Origin: Symsagittifera roscoffensis | Taxonomy: Eukaryota; Xenacoelomorpha; Acoela; Convolutidae | DNA length: 64,000 bases | Assembly: GCF_963678635.1 (NCBI RefSeq) | Contig: NC_087068.1 | Location: 32,490,318-32,554,317, forward strand | Direction: 5' to 3' | Shown: piece by piece, positions 11,136-21,724 of the stretch | Position numbering within the stretch: position 1 is the stretch's first letter | How the letters are laid out: every line of letters starts with the position of its first letter | Notes under the pieces: generated by a model | Databases searched by the model: none | Seen by the model: the letters and a program-made list of their open reading frames with translations, nothing else | What the model was told of the DNA's origin: nothing | Program-made: the position numbers and the translations under genes

Positions 11136-11270
11136 TAATCAGAAAAATGCTTTTAAGTGGACCATGCGTTGAAGTGCTGATTACGTAGCCTCTTTTATCA
11201 TGATAATTTTTCATCTTGTGATTTCGATGTTTTTTAAAAGAAAAATACAAGAACTGATAGTCTATTCTAG

Positions 11271-11507
11271 GAAGCTATGAGTTCCCGAAATATGTTGAAA
11301 GACTTTAATTGGGAAGTTAAAATGACAATGTCTAGTGATTCAGTTTCGACTGTCAATGAGCCCCTAGTATCCCTTCAGCTTAATATGACTCAAGGGGGCT
11401 CAGAATCATGCAAACAAAAAATACTGGAATTGTCCAAAGAAGAATTGCAAGATGTCATAGAGAGTCTAACCAAAGCCAGTGATGCTATTTCTGCGTATAC
11501 AAGTTAA
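11271..11507 (+). CDS. COMMD8: COMMD8-like terminal exon, copy B (open)
   Basis: The acceptor tctattctag is followed by an uninterrupted phase-0 frame to TAA at 11,505-11,507. It begins E-A-M-S-S-R-N-M-L and contains LKDFNWEVKMTMSSDSVS and the C-terminal LSKEELQDVIESLTKAS. This is the C-terminal half of a COMM domain, most like COMMD8. Unlike copy A it has no internal stop. No upstream COMMD8 exons lie between the LINE at 10,614 and this exon. If the gene is intact, its earlier exons are far upstream across LINE insertions; otherwise this is an orphan exon carried by the segmental duplication. Confidence 0.65.
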   Translation, partial: EAMSSRNMLKDFNWEVKMTMSSDSVSTVNEPLVSLQLNMTQGGSESCKQKILELSKEELQDVIESLTKASDAISAYTS

Positions 11508-11767
11508 ACTCTTGATGAACAATCGAAGTAAACTTGATAATATAAAGAGTTTTTAGATACCTATTACCATATCATTACAAAAGTTTCTAAGTCTAAAGTT
11601 TCTAAGTCAAATTACTCAAGTTTTAAGTCAGAAAGTGCAATTTTTAGCAGAGCATAAAGAGTAAATTGATTATCCCAATTTTATTTTTTTCTAGCAATTT
11701 TCAGATAAACTGTCAGCAGTTTGATTACAAGTAAATCTTCGTATATAGACAAAAATGTGCCCTGGAA

Positions 11768-12505
11768 ATGGCAGAATCACTGTTTCAACTAACTAGGTAG
11801 GCGAAGGTCAGAAAGTTTGAAAATTTGGAATAATAAAGGCTGGAAACTGACATTATTACCATTTTTCTGCATTTCAGTGAATTCAAAAACTTGTATGACA
11901 AAGGAAAGCAATCAAGAGCTTTTTATTTTCCGTCTGCATCCAACAATGCTCGTCAGCGCTCCAAAGAAGATTCGGTAAAATTAACAGCAATTTTATTTTA
12001 TTATTATATGAGATTGAATGAGCTAAGTATTGACGTGTAATTGCTGTTATGTCAATCAAATTGACATCACAAAAAAACTAATAGTGAAGACCATAAATTA
12101 TTCGACTTCGAAAGTAACAATAAGAGTGCACAATAAGAACCGTCTTTACAATGGTGAGTATTTTTGATTATGAAAAGTATTGATAAATGAACTAGTTTAG
12201 AGCGGTTTTATAATTTAAAAGGGTAGGTATGCAGTAATTTCTGAAAAAAACTAGCTTTCATTTGTGTTTTAGGGTTGAAAGGGCACGGTATGCTGTAACT
12301 TCTCTTTTTTTTCTCATTGAGTTTTTCTCTGAATTCTTGCCGAAGTCAATTTTTTTTTCAGGACTCAGACGATGACGACTACGTACAAAATAGAAGCTAT
12401 CCTGCTGAGTTTAACCTAAAAAAACATGTCACGAGGTTGAAAAAAGAGAACGAGAAAGAATTCGCCAGTCGTCTCACTGAAGAAATTTGGGATCCATTTG
12501 AATCG
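11768..12505 (+). CDS. 5' exons of a PROSER3-like gene, copy B
   Basis: Exons 11,768-11,796, 11,878-11,974 and 12,362-12,505 have the same splice signals and phases as copy A. Exon 3 has 48 codons rather than 50. The reading frame is intact through EEIWDPFES. The R2-type retrotransposon (13,381-16,440) lies in what would be the following intron. Exons 1-2 resemble copy C more than A, but sequence beyond exon 3 matches A, which points to a mosaic history. Confidence 0.55.
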
Positions 12506-13380
12506 GTAAGTTTAAATTCTGTTATGCAAATTGATCATTGCTTGAAATTATTTCCACGCAAGAAATTTACTGATGTGAAAATTCTGTTTAATATTACCTT
12601 CAATGGCATAATACCAGGCTAACTTTAATAGAAACAAGTATTTGGTGTCCATTTTTAAAAGCTAAAAATTAATTTTTAATATTCAATATTATTGTTTTTC
12701 AATAAAACTAATTACTTCAATAACAATTTATGTTGCGCTGCAAATACAATATGCAACAGTCAGTTACTGTACAAGTTCAAGAAATGAGTTTTAGAAATAG
12801 GTATCAATTTGATGCGAAAGACCATCCATAAGTTGGCAGATTAGTAATTTTAGTAGGTCTTCTGTTATTCCAAAATAGAAAACTTTGCAAATTCACGTTT
12901 GAATTTTGTACAAGACTTGATTGTTTACACATGCGAGCTAGCGAGCGTAGCGTTAAATTACAAATAACTATTTTTTTTCTTCTAATCCAACTTGCAGAGA
13001 AAAATGCTAATATGGCTGCTTTTTTGTTGCAAACCATTGGCAATTTAATCGCATGCGTTCTAGCGGGTTATTGGTGATCCGTATTTGTATACTTTCAAGC
13101 GACCATGACGTGATACTCTTAATGCCCAGGTCGGTGATTTGGTTCCAGAACATCGCAGATGTTTTCTTCAGGTTTAACTTGCCCTTTCTTCCCTTATTTC
13201 AGTTTTCTGCATTATTAAGAGTCGGGGAACGTAGTTAAGACTCTTATAAGTCGTGATGATTTTTTTTCAGAAAAATACTTTAAGTTCTCTAATAACGAAA
13301 GAAATGCATTCAAGTGTATATACACTTCAATTCACTAATTTGCTAGATGGGCAAAAATTACTCTCCAATTATGAAAGTTG

Positions 13381-16300
13381 TCTTCATGTTTTTTTTTTTC
13401 ATTTCTCAAATCTAATTTGCGCTAACAGCAAAGGAACAAAGGAGCACCAGAATTGGGAATGCAAAAAACGTAATAAACTGCACAAGACTAGATGGCCCGG
13501 CTGACAATCATAGTGGCGTTTCCTCTCATGAGGCACACTGAGAGGCTCTGGAGAAGGCGAACTGGGGCAACACGAGCGTCACGTGAACCAGAACGTCTGG
13601 CATCAGCGAGGATAGCAACTGACTTGAGGGTTTTGATAGCTAAAGCGGACCAACCCCCGAGCGTTTCGACTGCTAACGGGAAAAAACTGATTCCTTGTTC
13701 CTCACAGTTTTTCTCGTGTTTCGAAAATTTGCGGTCCTCAGCAACTTCCAGGGACGCCCCGGGGGTCTCCGCCGCACGAGAGAGAAGAGATAACTGCAGC
13801 GGGGATGTCACGGTGACGTCGAAAGCAGCTGGGCGACCAGCGCTCCAAGTAGGGATAAAAATATCGCCGGGTTTGGACCGTTCTCCAGGGATGAGGTTCC
13901 GTTGCTCCTTGATGGGGGCTAAAGAGGCAGCCGAGGTAGCATTGAAAATAATGTCCCGTAGTCTGTCGTGACGGGAGATCCGGCCACCACTCCCCCCACA
14001 AGCGACAGCGTGGTCCCCGAGGACGTCCAGAATGCCAGACGGACACGCGGGGCACCTACGAGCAGACGCGAACACAGGAAGACCAAGGCGGTATCTGACA
14101 GCAGCTTGGAACTCAGCAGGTAGCAGGTGCAGGCCAAGACCTTTAATGGGGACTGCAGTAAGCCAAGCGCCGGCGTAAGGCAGAGAGAGCGACTGAAGAC
14201 GAGCTTGCTCGCGGGAATCGGGAAGAGACGAGAAGAAAGCGTTGTAGGTGGCCTTATCGAGTTTCTCTTGGAAAGCTTTTTGAGTAAAACCGGGAGTGTT
14301 AACGCTTCCAGACTGTTCACGGAAGTCGTTCGAGGCACGCAGGAACTCCGGCGTATCAGTGATGTCGCATTCGGTAAGAAACGAGACCAAATGAGCTGAC
14401 TGACGCGAAGACCCTAGGAAGGCAGGAATGTGTTGGTCGCGAGCTTGCCGGACGCCAAGTCCGCCATCTTTGATAGGCAGGGAAGACTGGGACCAGGCAA
14501 GATCAGGAACAGGTGAGCCAACTGTGACAGAAAGAGCATCGCGGAGGAGTTCATCAAAAACTTGCAGGGAAGCTGCGACAGGCTGAGAGGGCGGCTGAGT
14601 GCGAAGAGAGTACGTCAGCTTGGGAGCAGCAAGGCAAGTGCGAGTGATGCCAAGTGAGAGCTGGGGGTCATCAAGAAGAGGTAACTTTTCAAGACATTTG
14701 GTGGCCTTCGAGATGCGTTTGTCCAGGACTTTAACTGAGAACTCAGTATCACCAATGGGGGCGCCAAGAAGCTCGAAGCCATTAGACGCTGCTCTCGGGA
14801 TAGAGACGGGGATGGAGGAGAACTCCACAGGGGCCCACAACTCACACTTACTGTGCTTGACTTTGAGGCCGAGATGCAAGCCGTTGGAAGTGATGAGTTC
14901 GAGAGCCTTGAGCAAGGAGTCTTCGTCGCCGGCACAAATCCCATCATCAAGGTACCAGCAGTTGAGGGTGAGACCGGGGACTTCCGACTTGAGAGATTCG
15001 ACTAGAGAGTGCAGGGTGACCGCAAAAATGAGAGGCCCTAGCGGATCCCCCTGTTGAACTCCTTTCTCGCTGTTGAGAATGACATCCTCGAACAGCAGAT
15101 GACTGTGGTGACCGTAGGTAAACTCAACAAAGGCGGAGAGACCGGGAAGACGGTTGCGAACTTGAGGGAGGATCTCGGTGCGGTCTAGCGTGTTGAAAGC
15201 GTTCTCAAAATCCACTGTTAAGACGCCTTGGTGACCATGTTCCGAGCACTTTTTGACTGTCATTTTAGTAGCGTGGACGATGGCTTCCGAGCCACCGCTG
15301 GTAGCGACTCCAAGCTGGTGAGGACACAGAAAATCACGAGCTTCAGCGTTGGCGGCTTTAGCAAGGCATTTAGCAGTGAGCCTTCGGAGCACTTCGCCGA
15401 CCGCAATAGGCCGGACACCACCCTTGGGTTTAGCGGTGGCAAAGAGATTCGCACTGCACAGCCACGAAGAGAGACTAGAAGGGGCTTGCCCGGCAGCGAG
15501 GATATTAACAACCCTGTTGAGAGACTCTAACGTTCTGGCAGCAGTCTGAGGAGTGGGGCACTCAACGGCGTGAACAAAGTGCTCAGGAAACCAGCGCGAA
15601 GGACCGGCAGCAGTGCCGCTCGGGAAACTTTTGAGAGACTTATGAACGAACTCAGATTCGAATTGGTAGGCAAGAGGGGATTCATCCCGGCCAGAAAAGA
15701 CAGGAGGGTCAGCGGAAGGATGAAGACTGCGAAGGTCCTTAAGCGACTCGTCACTTTTGGACACGAGGCCATCGGAACACAGGGCTTTAGCTGCTCTGCC
15801 GAACTGACCGAGGCCTGCTAGCTCTTTGGCTCTGCGGACATTAAAGTCAGGAGAAGGTTTGCTGTTTTTCTTCGTTCGCTCTTTAGGTCCTTTGGTAGCG
15901 TTAGACCAGAGGTCCGAAATATTGCCCTCCTTCCAGGACTTGATTCTTTGGCGAATGTCTCTGCAGTTATTAGCGGCGTGAGACTTGCCTCCGCGGCGAG
16001 GGGCTTTCAAGATACATTTGGGGAGCATGAGCAACCGAGTCCAGTTTTTCAGATTGTCCGGAGCGGTGGCGCAGTTGTCAAGGGCGTGACCAACAACCTC
16101 AGACCACTCGTTACGAAGAGAAATCGGAACGAACCGGACAGTGTCAACTCTGGAAGACATGACGTCAGAAAGATCCGGCACAGCGCTTTCGGCGAGCTCA
16201 GCCGAGATCGTCATACTTGACATCCCTTGAGAGAGGCCAGAGCCAGCAGGAGCATCCCGAGAAGGAGAACTCGTTAAAGCGACAGAGATAGGACTGGAGA

Positions 16301-16440
16301 CAGGAGGCGCGAGAAGGCAAATAGGACCGCGAGAATTCCGGCCTATCGGAACATAACCATCAGGGAGCCGGAAAATTTGATCAAGGTTGACCCAGGAGTC
16401 ATAGCTTTTATTCCAACCACGAAAGTGAGCAAAGAAGAAT
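13381..16440 (-). mobile_element. R2-type (REL-endonuclease) non-LTR retrotransposon, copy B
   Basis: The low-coordinate end carries a poly(A)-like 3' tail directly at the site found empty in unit C. The high-coordinate end joins aagttgaaattgcgcg of the host repeat. Only aagttg is duplicated, against 13 bp around the unit A copy. The element is far more GC-rich than its surroundings. The open frame runs without a stop across the upstream junction, so the copy looks 5'-truncated and has probably lost N-terminal zinc-finger/Myb DNA-binding sequence. It lies on the minus strand inside a presumptive intron. Confidence 0.85.
13488..16223 (-). CDS. Reverse transcriptase with restriction-like endonuclease
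   Basis: This is a 911-codon frame from the first Met; the frame is open further upstream to the element edge, so the true start is not known. RT landmarks in order are KPKGGVRPIAV (about 265-275), motif A VDFENAFNT (337-345), motif B GVQQGDPLGP (388-397) and motif C WYLDDG (423-428, catalytic Asp pair). A CxxC...H...C zinc motif spans about 724-742. The PD-(D/E)xK-like endonuclease has PGD at 785-787 and FDVTV at 801-805. This order is that of R2/NeSL-like elements, which nick a specific target and prime reverse transcription from it. No stop or frameshift interrupts the visible frame. Family placement beyond REL-type is uncertain. Confidence 0.85.
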   Translation of the reverse strand: MSSMTISAELAESAVPDLSDVMSSRVDTVRFVPISLRNEWSEVVGHALDNCATAPDNLKNWTRLLMLPKCILKAPRRGGKSHAANNCRDIRQRIKSWKEGNISDLWSNATKGPKERTKKNSKPSPDFNVRRAKELAGLGQFGRAAKALCSDGLVSKSDESLKDLRSLHPSADPPVFSGRDESPLAYQFESEFVHKSLKSFPSGTAAGPSRWFPEHFVHAVECPTPQTAARTLESLNRVVNILAAGQAPSSLSSWLCSANLFATAKPKGGVRPIAVGEVLRRLTAKCLAKAANAEARDFLCPHQLGVATSGGSEAIVHATKMTVKKCSEHGHQGVLTVDFENAFNTLDRTEILPQVRNRLPGLSAFVEFTYGHHSHLLFEDVILNSEKGVQQGDPLGPLIFAVTLHSLVESLKSEVPGLTLNCWYLDDGICAGDEDSLLKALELITSNGLHLGLKVKHSKCELWAPVEFSSIPVSIPRAASNGFELLGAPIGDTEFSVKVLDKRISKATKCLEKLPLLDDPQLSLGITRTCLAAPKLTYSLRTQPPSQPVAASLQVFDELLRDALSVTVGSPVPDLAWSQSSLPIKDGGLGVRQARDQHIPAFLGSSRQSAHLVSFLTECDITDTPEFLRASNDFREQSGSVNTPGFTQKAFQEKLDKATYNAFFSSLPDSREQARLQSLSLPYAGAWLTAVPIKGLGLHLLPAEFQAAVRYRLGLPVFASARRCPACPSGILDVLGDHAVACGGSGGRISRHDRLRDIIFNATSAASLAPIKEQRNLIPGERSKPGDIFIPTWSAGRPAAFDVTVTSPLQLSLLSRAAETPGASLEVAEDRKFSKHEKNCEEQGISFFPLAVETLGGWSALAIKTLKSVAILADARRSGSRDARVAPVRLLQSLSVCLMRGNATMIVSRAI

Positions 16441-16513
16441 AAGTTGAAATTGCGCGAAAAAATTAGATCGATTTTTTGTTTCGAAAATGAAATTTAATTT
16501 TCAGATTTTCCAG

Positions 16514-16645
16514 AGTTTAAATTCCAAATGATTGTAATTCCACGTCATGATAGCGCCACATGATTGAGATGCAAAATTTTACACAATCTGGCTGAACGGA
16601 TTTTTTTTGACAAGAACTTTAGGTTTCTTCGCATTCCTTTTCCAG
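16514..16645. mobile_element. 132-bp indel flanked by an 8-bp duplication
   Basis: Present only in unit B. ttttccag ends at 16,513 and is repeated at 16,638-16,645. Units A (about 2,985) and C (about 20,975) run directly into cggaac. No terminal inverted repeats are visible. It may be a short hAT-type insertion or a segment deleted from A and C across the 8-bp repeat. Confidence 0.5.
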
Positions 16646-17394
16646 CGGAACAAAAACTTTTCCCTATAATCCAGTTTTCTCAATATGGGTTAATTTTAGT
16701 TTAAAAAATTCCAATAATAAGTTGCTCTTGAAATTCGATATCTTTTACTGTTTGAAATTCGAATTAAGGTTTTTAAAAAAATATCTTTTTTGTTTCTTTT
16801 TTGCGTTCATTAACTCTTTTGCAAGTGTCTGTTGGCCTTGTTTAGAGCTATTTTGTGTCGTTTTCTCGCGTGATTTTGCGCAGTTCAGTTTCTACTGTGT
16901 GACTAATTTGTCGCGGTAACCTTTTGTAAAATTTTTTGTAAAAAGAGAATGATATCGCCTATGGGTAGTTTTCAAATTTTTAATTGTCGGCAATTATTTA
17001 TGCTTTATTTTAAAGTGAATCGAACTATTGGGTTTCTTTTTGCTGAATCTAAGTTTAATGTTCAATTGTATATCTATAATCTATACTATATTTAAATGCG
17101 AGTGACAACTATCTCCCATGTTTAAGCATAATAATTTTGCATGTTTAACGAAGGAGTTTTTTCATGTTTAAGCTATATCATATATTGCAATGCTTAAGAA
17201 AATTTTTCAATTAGTTTTCCGCTAGGTCAATAATTTTTCAGTATTTTTTTGAGGCCAATTTAAGTTTGTCTGTCTGTATACCTGCTTTTTCATTTAATTT
17301 GATTGTCTGTCTACCCATCTCCTAATTTTTTAACTTTCAATTTGGTTTCGACGATTTAGTTCAAAATAGTACTACTGTCAAACGGTTGTCTCCA

Positions 17395-19107
17395 ATGCTT
17401 TCTCTTTATCTGTCTTTTTTTCTGATCCTTCTTTATCAATCTTTTTCTTCTATGTTTTTTTTTCTAATTTTTTTTCGATCTTTCTTATTCGATCTTTCTT
17501 TTTAAAACTTATTTCTATCTTTTTTCAATTCTTCTTTTTCGATCCTTTTTTTCAATCTTTTTTTCATCTTTCTTTTTCGATCTTTTTTGTCTTTTTTCCT
17601 ATCTTTTTTTTATCCTTCTTTTTCGATCTTTTTTTCAATCTTTTGAATCTTTCTTTTCGATTTTTTTCTTTCTTTTTTTTTCAATCCTTCTTTTTCGATC
17701 TTTTTTCTATCTTTTTTTTTTCAATATATTCGATGTTTTTATTCTGTCTTTTTTCGATCCTTCTTTTTCAATCTTTTTCTATCCTTCTTTTCGATGTTTT
17801 TTTTCTGTTTTTTTTTTGATTGCCCTTTTTCTTAAATTTCTTCAATCCTTTTTCGAATTTTTTTCAATCCTTCTTTTAGATCTTTTTTCTATTATCTTTT
17901 TGTTTCTAAATTAAAACTTAAGTTCTCAAAAAACTTGATGTAATTTTTGTTTTCAGAATTTGAAATGCCTTACCCTTTAGTAGGGTGCTGTAAGGGTACT
18001 CTCATGAGTTGCGAATCTTGCCTCCAAATATGATTGCTCAAATCCTTGTAGTTTTCGAGATATGACGTTTTTTGTGTAATTTTTCAGGAAACTTACCGAT
18101 TTTTTTTCTTCAAAATTTGAAATCCCTTGCCCTCAAAAGAGTTGTCAAAAGTTCGAAGCACCGGTGGTGCGTTACACGCTAGTTTCAATTGATTTTAAGA
18201 AAAATATACTTGATTACTCAGACTGGTTAAAAACAAGTGATTTTAAAATAGTTTCATTTGTTAAAATGGGCAGCTCGTTTCGAATTACTGAGAAAGATCT
18301 GATGGCGTTAGTGATTTTGAAAAGGAAATTTTTTTTTCGATAAACAGACCTAGACACTTCACATGATGTCTCTGGGGCCATTACCAGTTTTTTTTGCATT
18401 CGAATATGTATCCAATGAATTGTTGAAAACCATTGATTGAGACACTGATTATTTTATCTGCAGATGATGAGCTTCAAAGTACTCAATGATTATCCAAATG
18501 TGCATCTCTAGTTATTTCTTAGCGAGAGTCAAATTGTCACTCTGTAAATGTCACTCTGAAATCTTGCCTCCAAATATGACTGCTCAAATCCTTGTAGTTT
18601 TCGAGATATGACGTTTTTTGTGTGATTTTTCAGGAAACTTACCGATTTTTTTTCTTCAAAAATTGAAATCCCTTACCCTCAAAAGAGTTGTCAATAGTTC
18701 GAAGCACCGGTGGTGCGTTACACGCTAGTTTCAATTGATTTTAAGAAAAATATACTTGATTACTCAGACTGGTTAAAAACAAGTGATTTTAAAATAGTTT
18801 CATTTGTTAAAATGGGCAGCTCGTTTCGAATTACTGAGAAAGATCTGATGGTGTTAGTGATTTTGAAAAGGAAATTTTTTTTCGATAAACAGACCTAGAC
18901 ACTTCACATGATGTCTCTGGGGCCATTACCTGTTTTTTTTGCATTCGAATATGTATCCAATGAATTGTTGAAAACCATTGATTCAGTCACTGATTATTTT
19001 ATCTGCAGATGATGAGCTTCAAAGTACTCAATGAGTATCCAAATGTGCATCTCAAGTTATTTCTTAGCGAGAGTCAAATTTTCACTCTGTAAATGTCATT
19101 GCAAATT
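17395..19107 (+). repeat. Unit B minisatellite and doubled 545-bp module
   Basis: Pyrimidine-rich minisatellite occupies 17,395-17,890. The 545-bp module then occurs twice, with equivalent landmarks at 18,014 and 18,560 (period about 546). Conserved open stretches in each module end in TAG. In the first, the small downstream frame is broken by a TAG. Nothing supports a gene. Confidence 0.8.
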
Positions 19108-19248
19108 TCAGAAAGTGCATTTTTTAGCAGAACATAAAGAGTAAATTGATTATCCCAATTTTATTTTTTTTCTAGCAATTTTCAGATAAACTGTCAGCAG
19201 TTTGATTACAAGTAAATCTTCGTATATAGACAAAAATGTGCCCTGGAA

Positions 19249-19989
19249 ATGGCAGAATCACTGTTTCAACTAACTAGGTAGGCGAAGGTCAGAAAGTTTG
19301 TAAATTTAGAATAATAAAGGCTGGAAACTGACATTATTACCATTTTTCTGCATTTCAGTGAATTCAAAAACTTGTATGACAAAGGAAAGCAATCAAGAGC
19401 TTTTTATTTTCCGTCTGCATCCAACAATGCTCGTCAGCGCTCCAAAGAAGATTCGGTAAAATTAACAGCAATTTTATTTTATTATTATATGAGATTGAAT
19501 GAGCTAAGTATTGACGTGTAATTGCTGTTATGTCAATCAAATTGACATCACAAAAAAACTAATAGTGAAGACCATAAATTATTCGACTTCGAAAGTAACA
19601 ATAAGAGTGCACAATAAGAACCGTCTTTACAATGGTGAGTATTTTTGATCATGAAAAGTATTGATAAATGAACTAGGTTTAGAGCGGTTTTATAATTTAA
19701 AAGGGTAAGGTAATGCAGTAATTTCTGAAAAAAAACTAGCTTTCATTTGTGTTTTAGGGTTGAAAGGGCACGGTATGCTGTAACTTCTCTTTTTTTTCTC
19801 ATTGAGTTTTTCTCTGAATTCTTGCCGAAGTCAATTTTTTTTCAGGACTCAGACGATGACGACTACGTACAAAATAGAAGCTATCCTGCTGAGTTTAACC
19901 TAAAAAAACATGTCACGAGGTTGAAAAAAGAGAACGAGAAAGAATTCGCCAGTCGTCTCACTGAAGAAATTTGGGATCCATTTGAATCG
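19249..19989 (+). CDS. 5' exons of a PROSER3-like gene, copy C
   Basis: Exons 19,249-19,277, 19,359-19,455 and 19,846-19,989 have intact frame, splice sites and phases. This is the copy nearest to the gene body at 29,563, so it is the best candidate for the functional 5' end. Exon 3 ends in phase 0, whereas the first recognised downstream exon needs two carried-over bases. At least one more exon of length 3n+2 must therefore lie in between; I could not find it. The protein start is MAESLFQLT, followed by basic and acidic disordered segments. Confidence 0.6.
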
Positions 19990-21724
19990 GTAAGTTTAAA
20001 TAATGTTATGCAAATTGATCATTGCTTGAAATTATTTCCACGCAAGAAATTTACTGATGTGAAAATTCTGTTTAATATTACCTTCAATGGCATAATACCA
20101 GGCTAACTTTAATAGAAACAATTATTTGGTGTCCATTTTTAAAAGCTAAAAATTAATTTTTGATATGCAATATTATTGTTTTTCAATACAACTAATTACT
20201 TCAATAACAATTTATGTTGCGCTGCAAATACAATATGCAACAGTCAGTTACTGTACAAGTTCAAGAAATGAGTTTTAGAAATAGGTATCTAAATAAATTA
20301 TTAAATAAAAAGACAAATAAAAAATAAGATTCAACAATTTCAATTTGAAGCGAAAGACCATCCATAAGTTGGCAGATTAGTAATTTTAGTAGGTCTTCTG
20401 TTATTCCAAAATAGGAAACTTTGCAAATTCACGTTTGAATTTCGTACAAGACTTGATTGTTTACACATGCGAGCTAGTGAGCGTACCGTTAAAATACAAA
20501 TACTATTTTTTTTCTTCTAATCCAACTTGCAGAGAAAAATGCTAATTTGGCTGCTTTTTTGCTGCAAACCATTGGCAATTTAATCGCATGCGTTCTAGCG
20601 GGTTATTGGTGATCCGTATTTGTATACTTTCAAGCGCCCATGACGTGATACTCTTAATGCCCAGGTCGGTGATTTGGTTCCAGCACATCGCAGATGTTTC
20701 TGCAGGTTTAACTTGCCCTTTCTTCCCTTATTTCAGTTTTCTGCATTATTAAGAGTCGGGGAACGTAGTTAAGACTCTTATAAGTCGTGATGATTTTTTT
20801 TCAGAAAAATACTTTAAGTTCTCTAATAACGAAAGAAATGCATTCAAGTGTATATACACTTCAATTCACTAATTTGCTAGATGGGCAAAAATTACTCTCC
20901 AATTATGAAAGTTGAAATTGCGCGAAAAAATTAGATCGATTTTTTGTTTCGAAAGTGAACTTTAATTTTCAGATTTTCCAGCGGAACAAAAACTTTTCCC
21001 TATAATCCAGTTTTCTCAATATGGGTTAATTTTAGTTTAAAAAATTCCAATTATAAGTTGCTCTTAAAATTCGATATGTTTTACTGTTTGAAATTCGAAT
21101 TAAGGTTTTTAAAAAATGTCTTTTTTGTTTCTTTTTTGCGTTCATTAACTCTTTTGCAAGTGTCTGTTGGCCTTGTTTAGAGCTATTTTGTGTCGTTTTC
21201 TCGCGTGATTTTGCGCAGTTCAGTTTCTACTCTGTGACTAATTTGTCGCGGTAACCTTTTGTAAAATTTTTTGTAAAAAGAGAATGATATCGCCTATGGG
21301 TAGTTTTCTAATTTTTAATTGTCGGCAATTATTTATGCTTTATTTTAAAGTGAATCGAACTATTGGATTTCTTTTTGCTGAATCTAAGTTTAATGTTCAA
21401 TTGTATATCTATAATCTATACTATATTTAAATGCGAGTGACAAGTATCTCCCATGTTTAAGCATAATAATTTTGCATGTTTAACGAAGGAGTTTTTTCAT
21501 GTTTAAGCTATATCATATATTGCAATGCTTAAGAAAATTTTTCAATTAGTTTTCCGCTAGGTCAATAATTTTTCAGTATTTTTTTGAGGCCAATTTAAGT
21601 CTGTCTGTCTGTATACCTGCTTTTTCATTTAATTTGATTGTCTGTCTACCCATCTCCTAATTTTTTAACTTTCAATTTGGTTTCGACGATTTAGTTCAAA
21701 ATAGTACTACTGTCAAACGGTTGT

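Noticed and set aside
13492-16220. Several plus-strand ORFs of 80-160 codons opposite the R2-type gene
   Set aside because: They are shadows of a GC-rich coding strand and have no independent motif.
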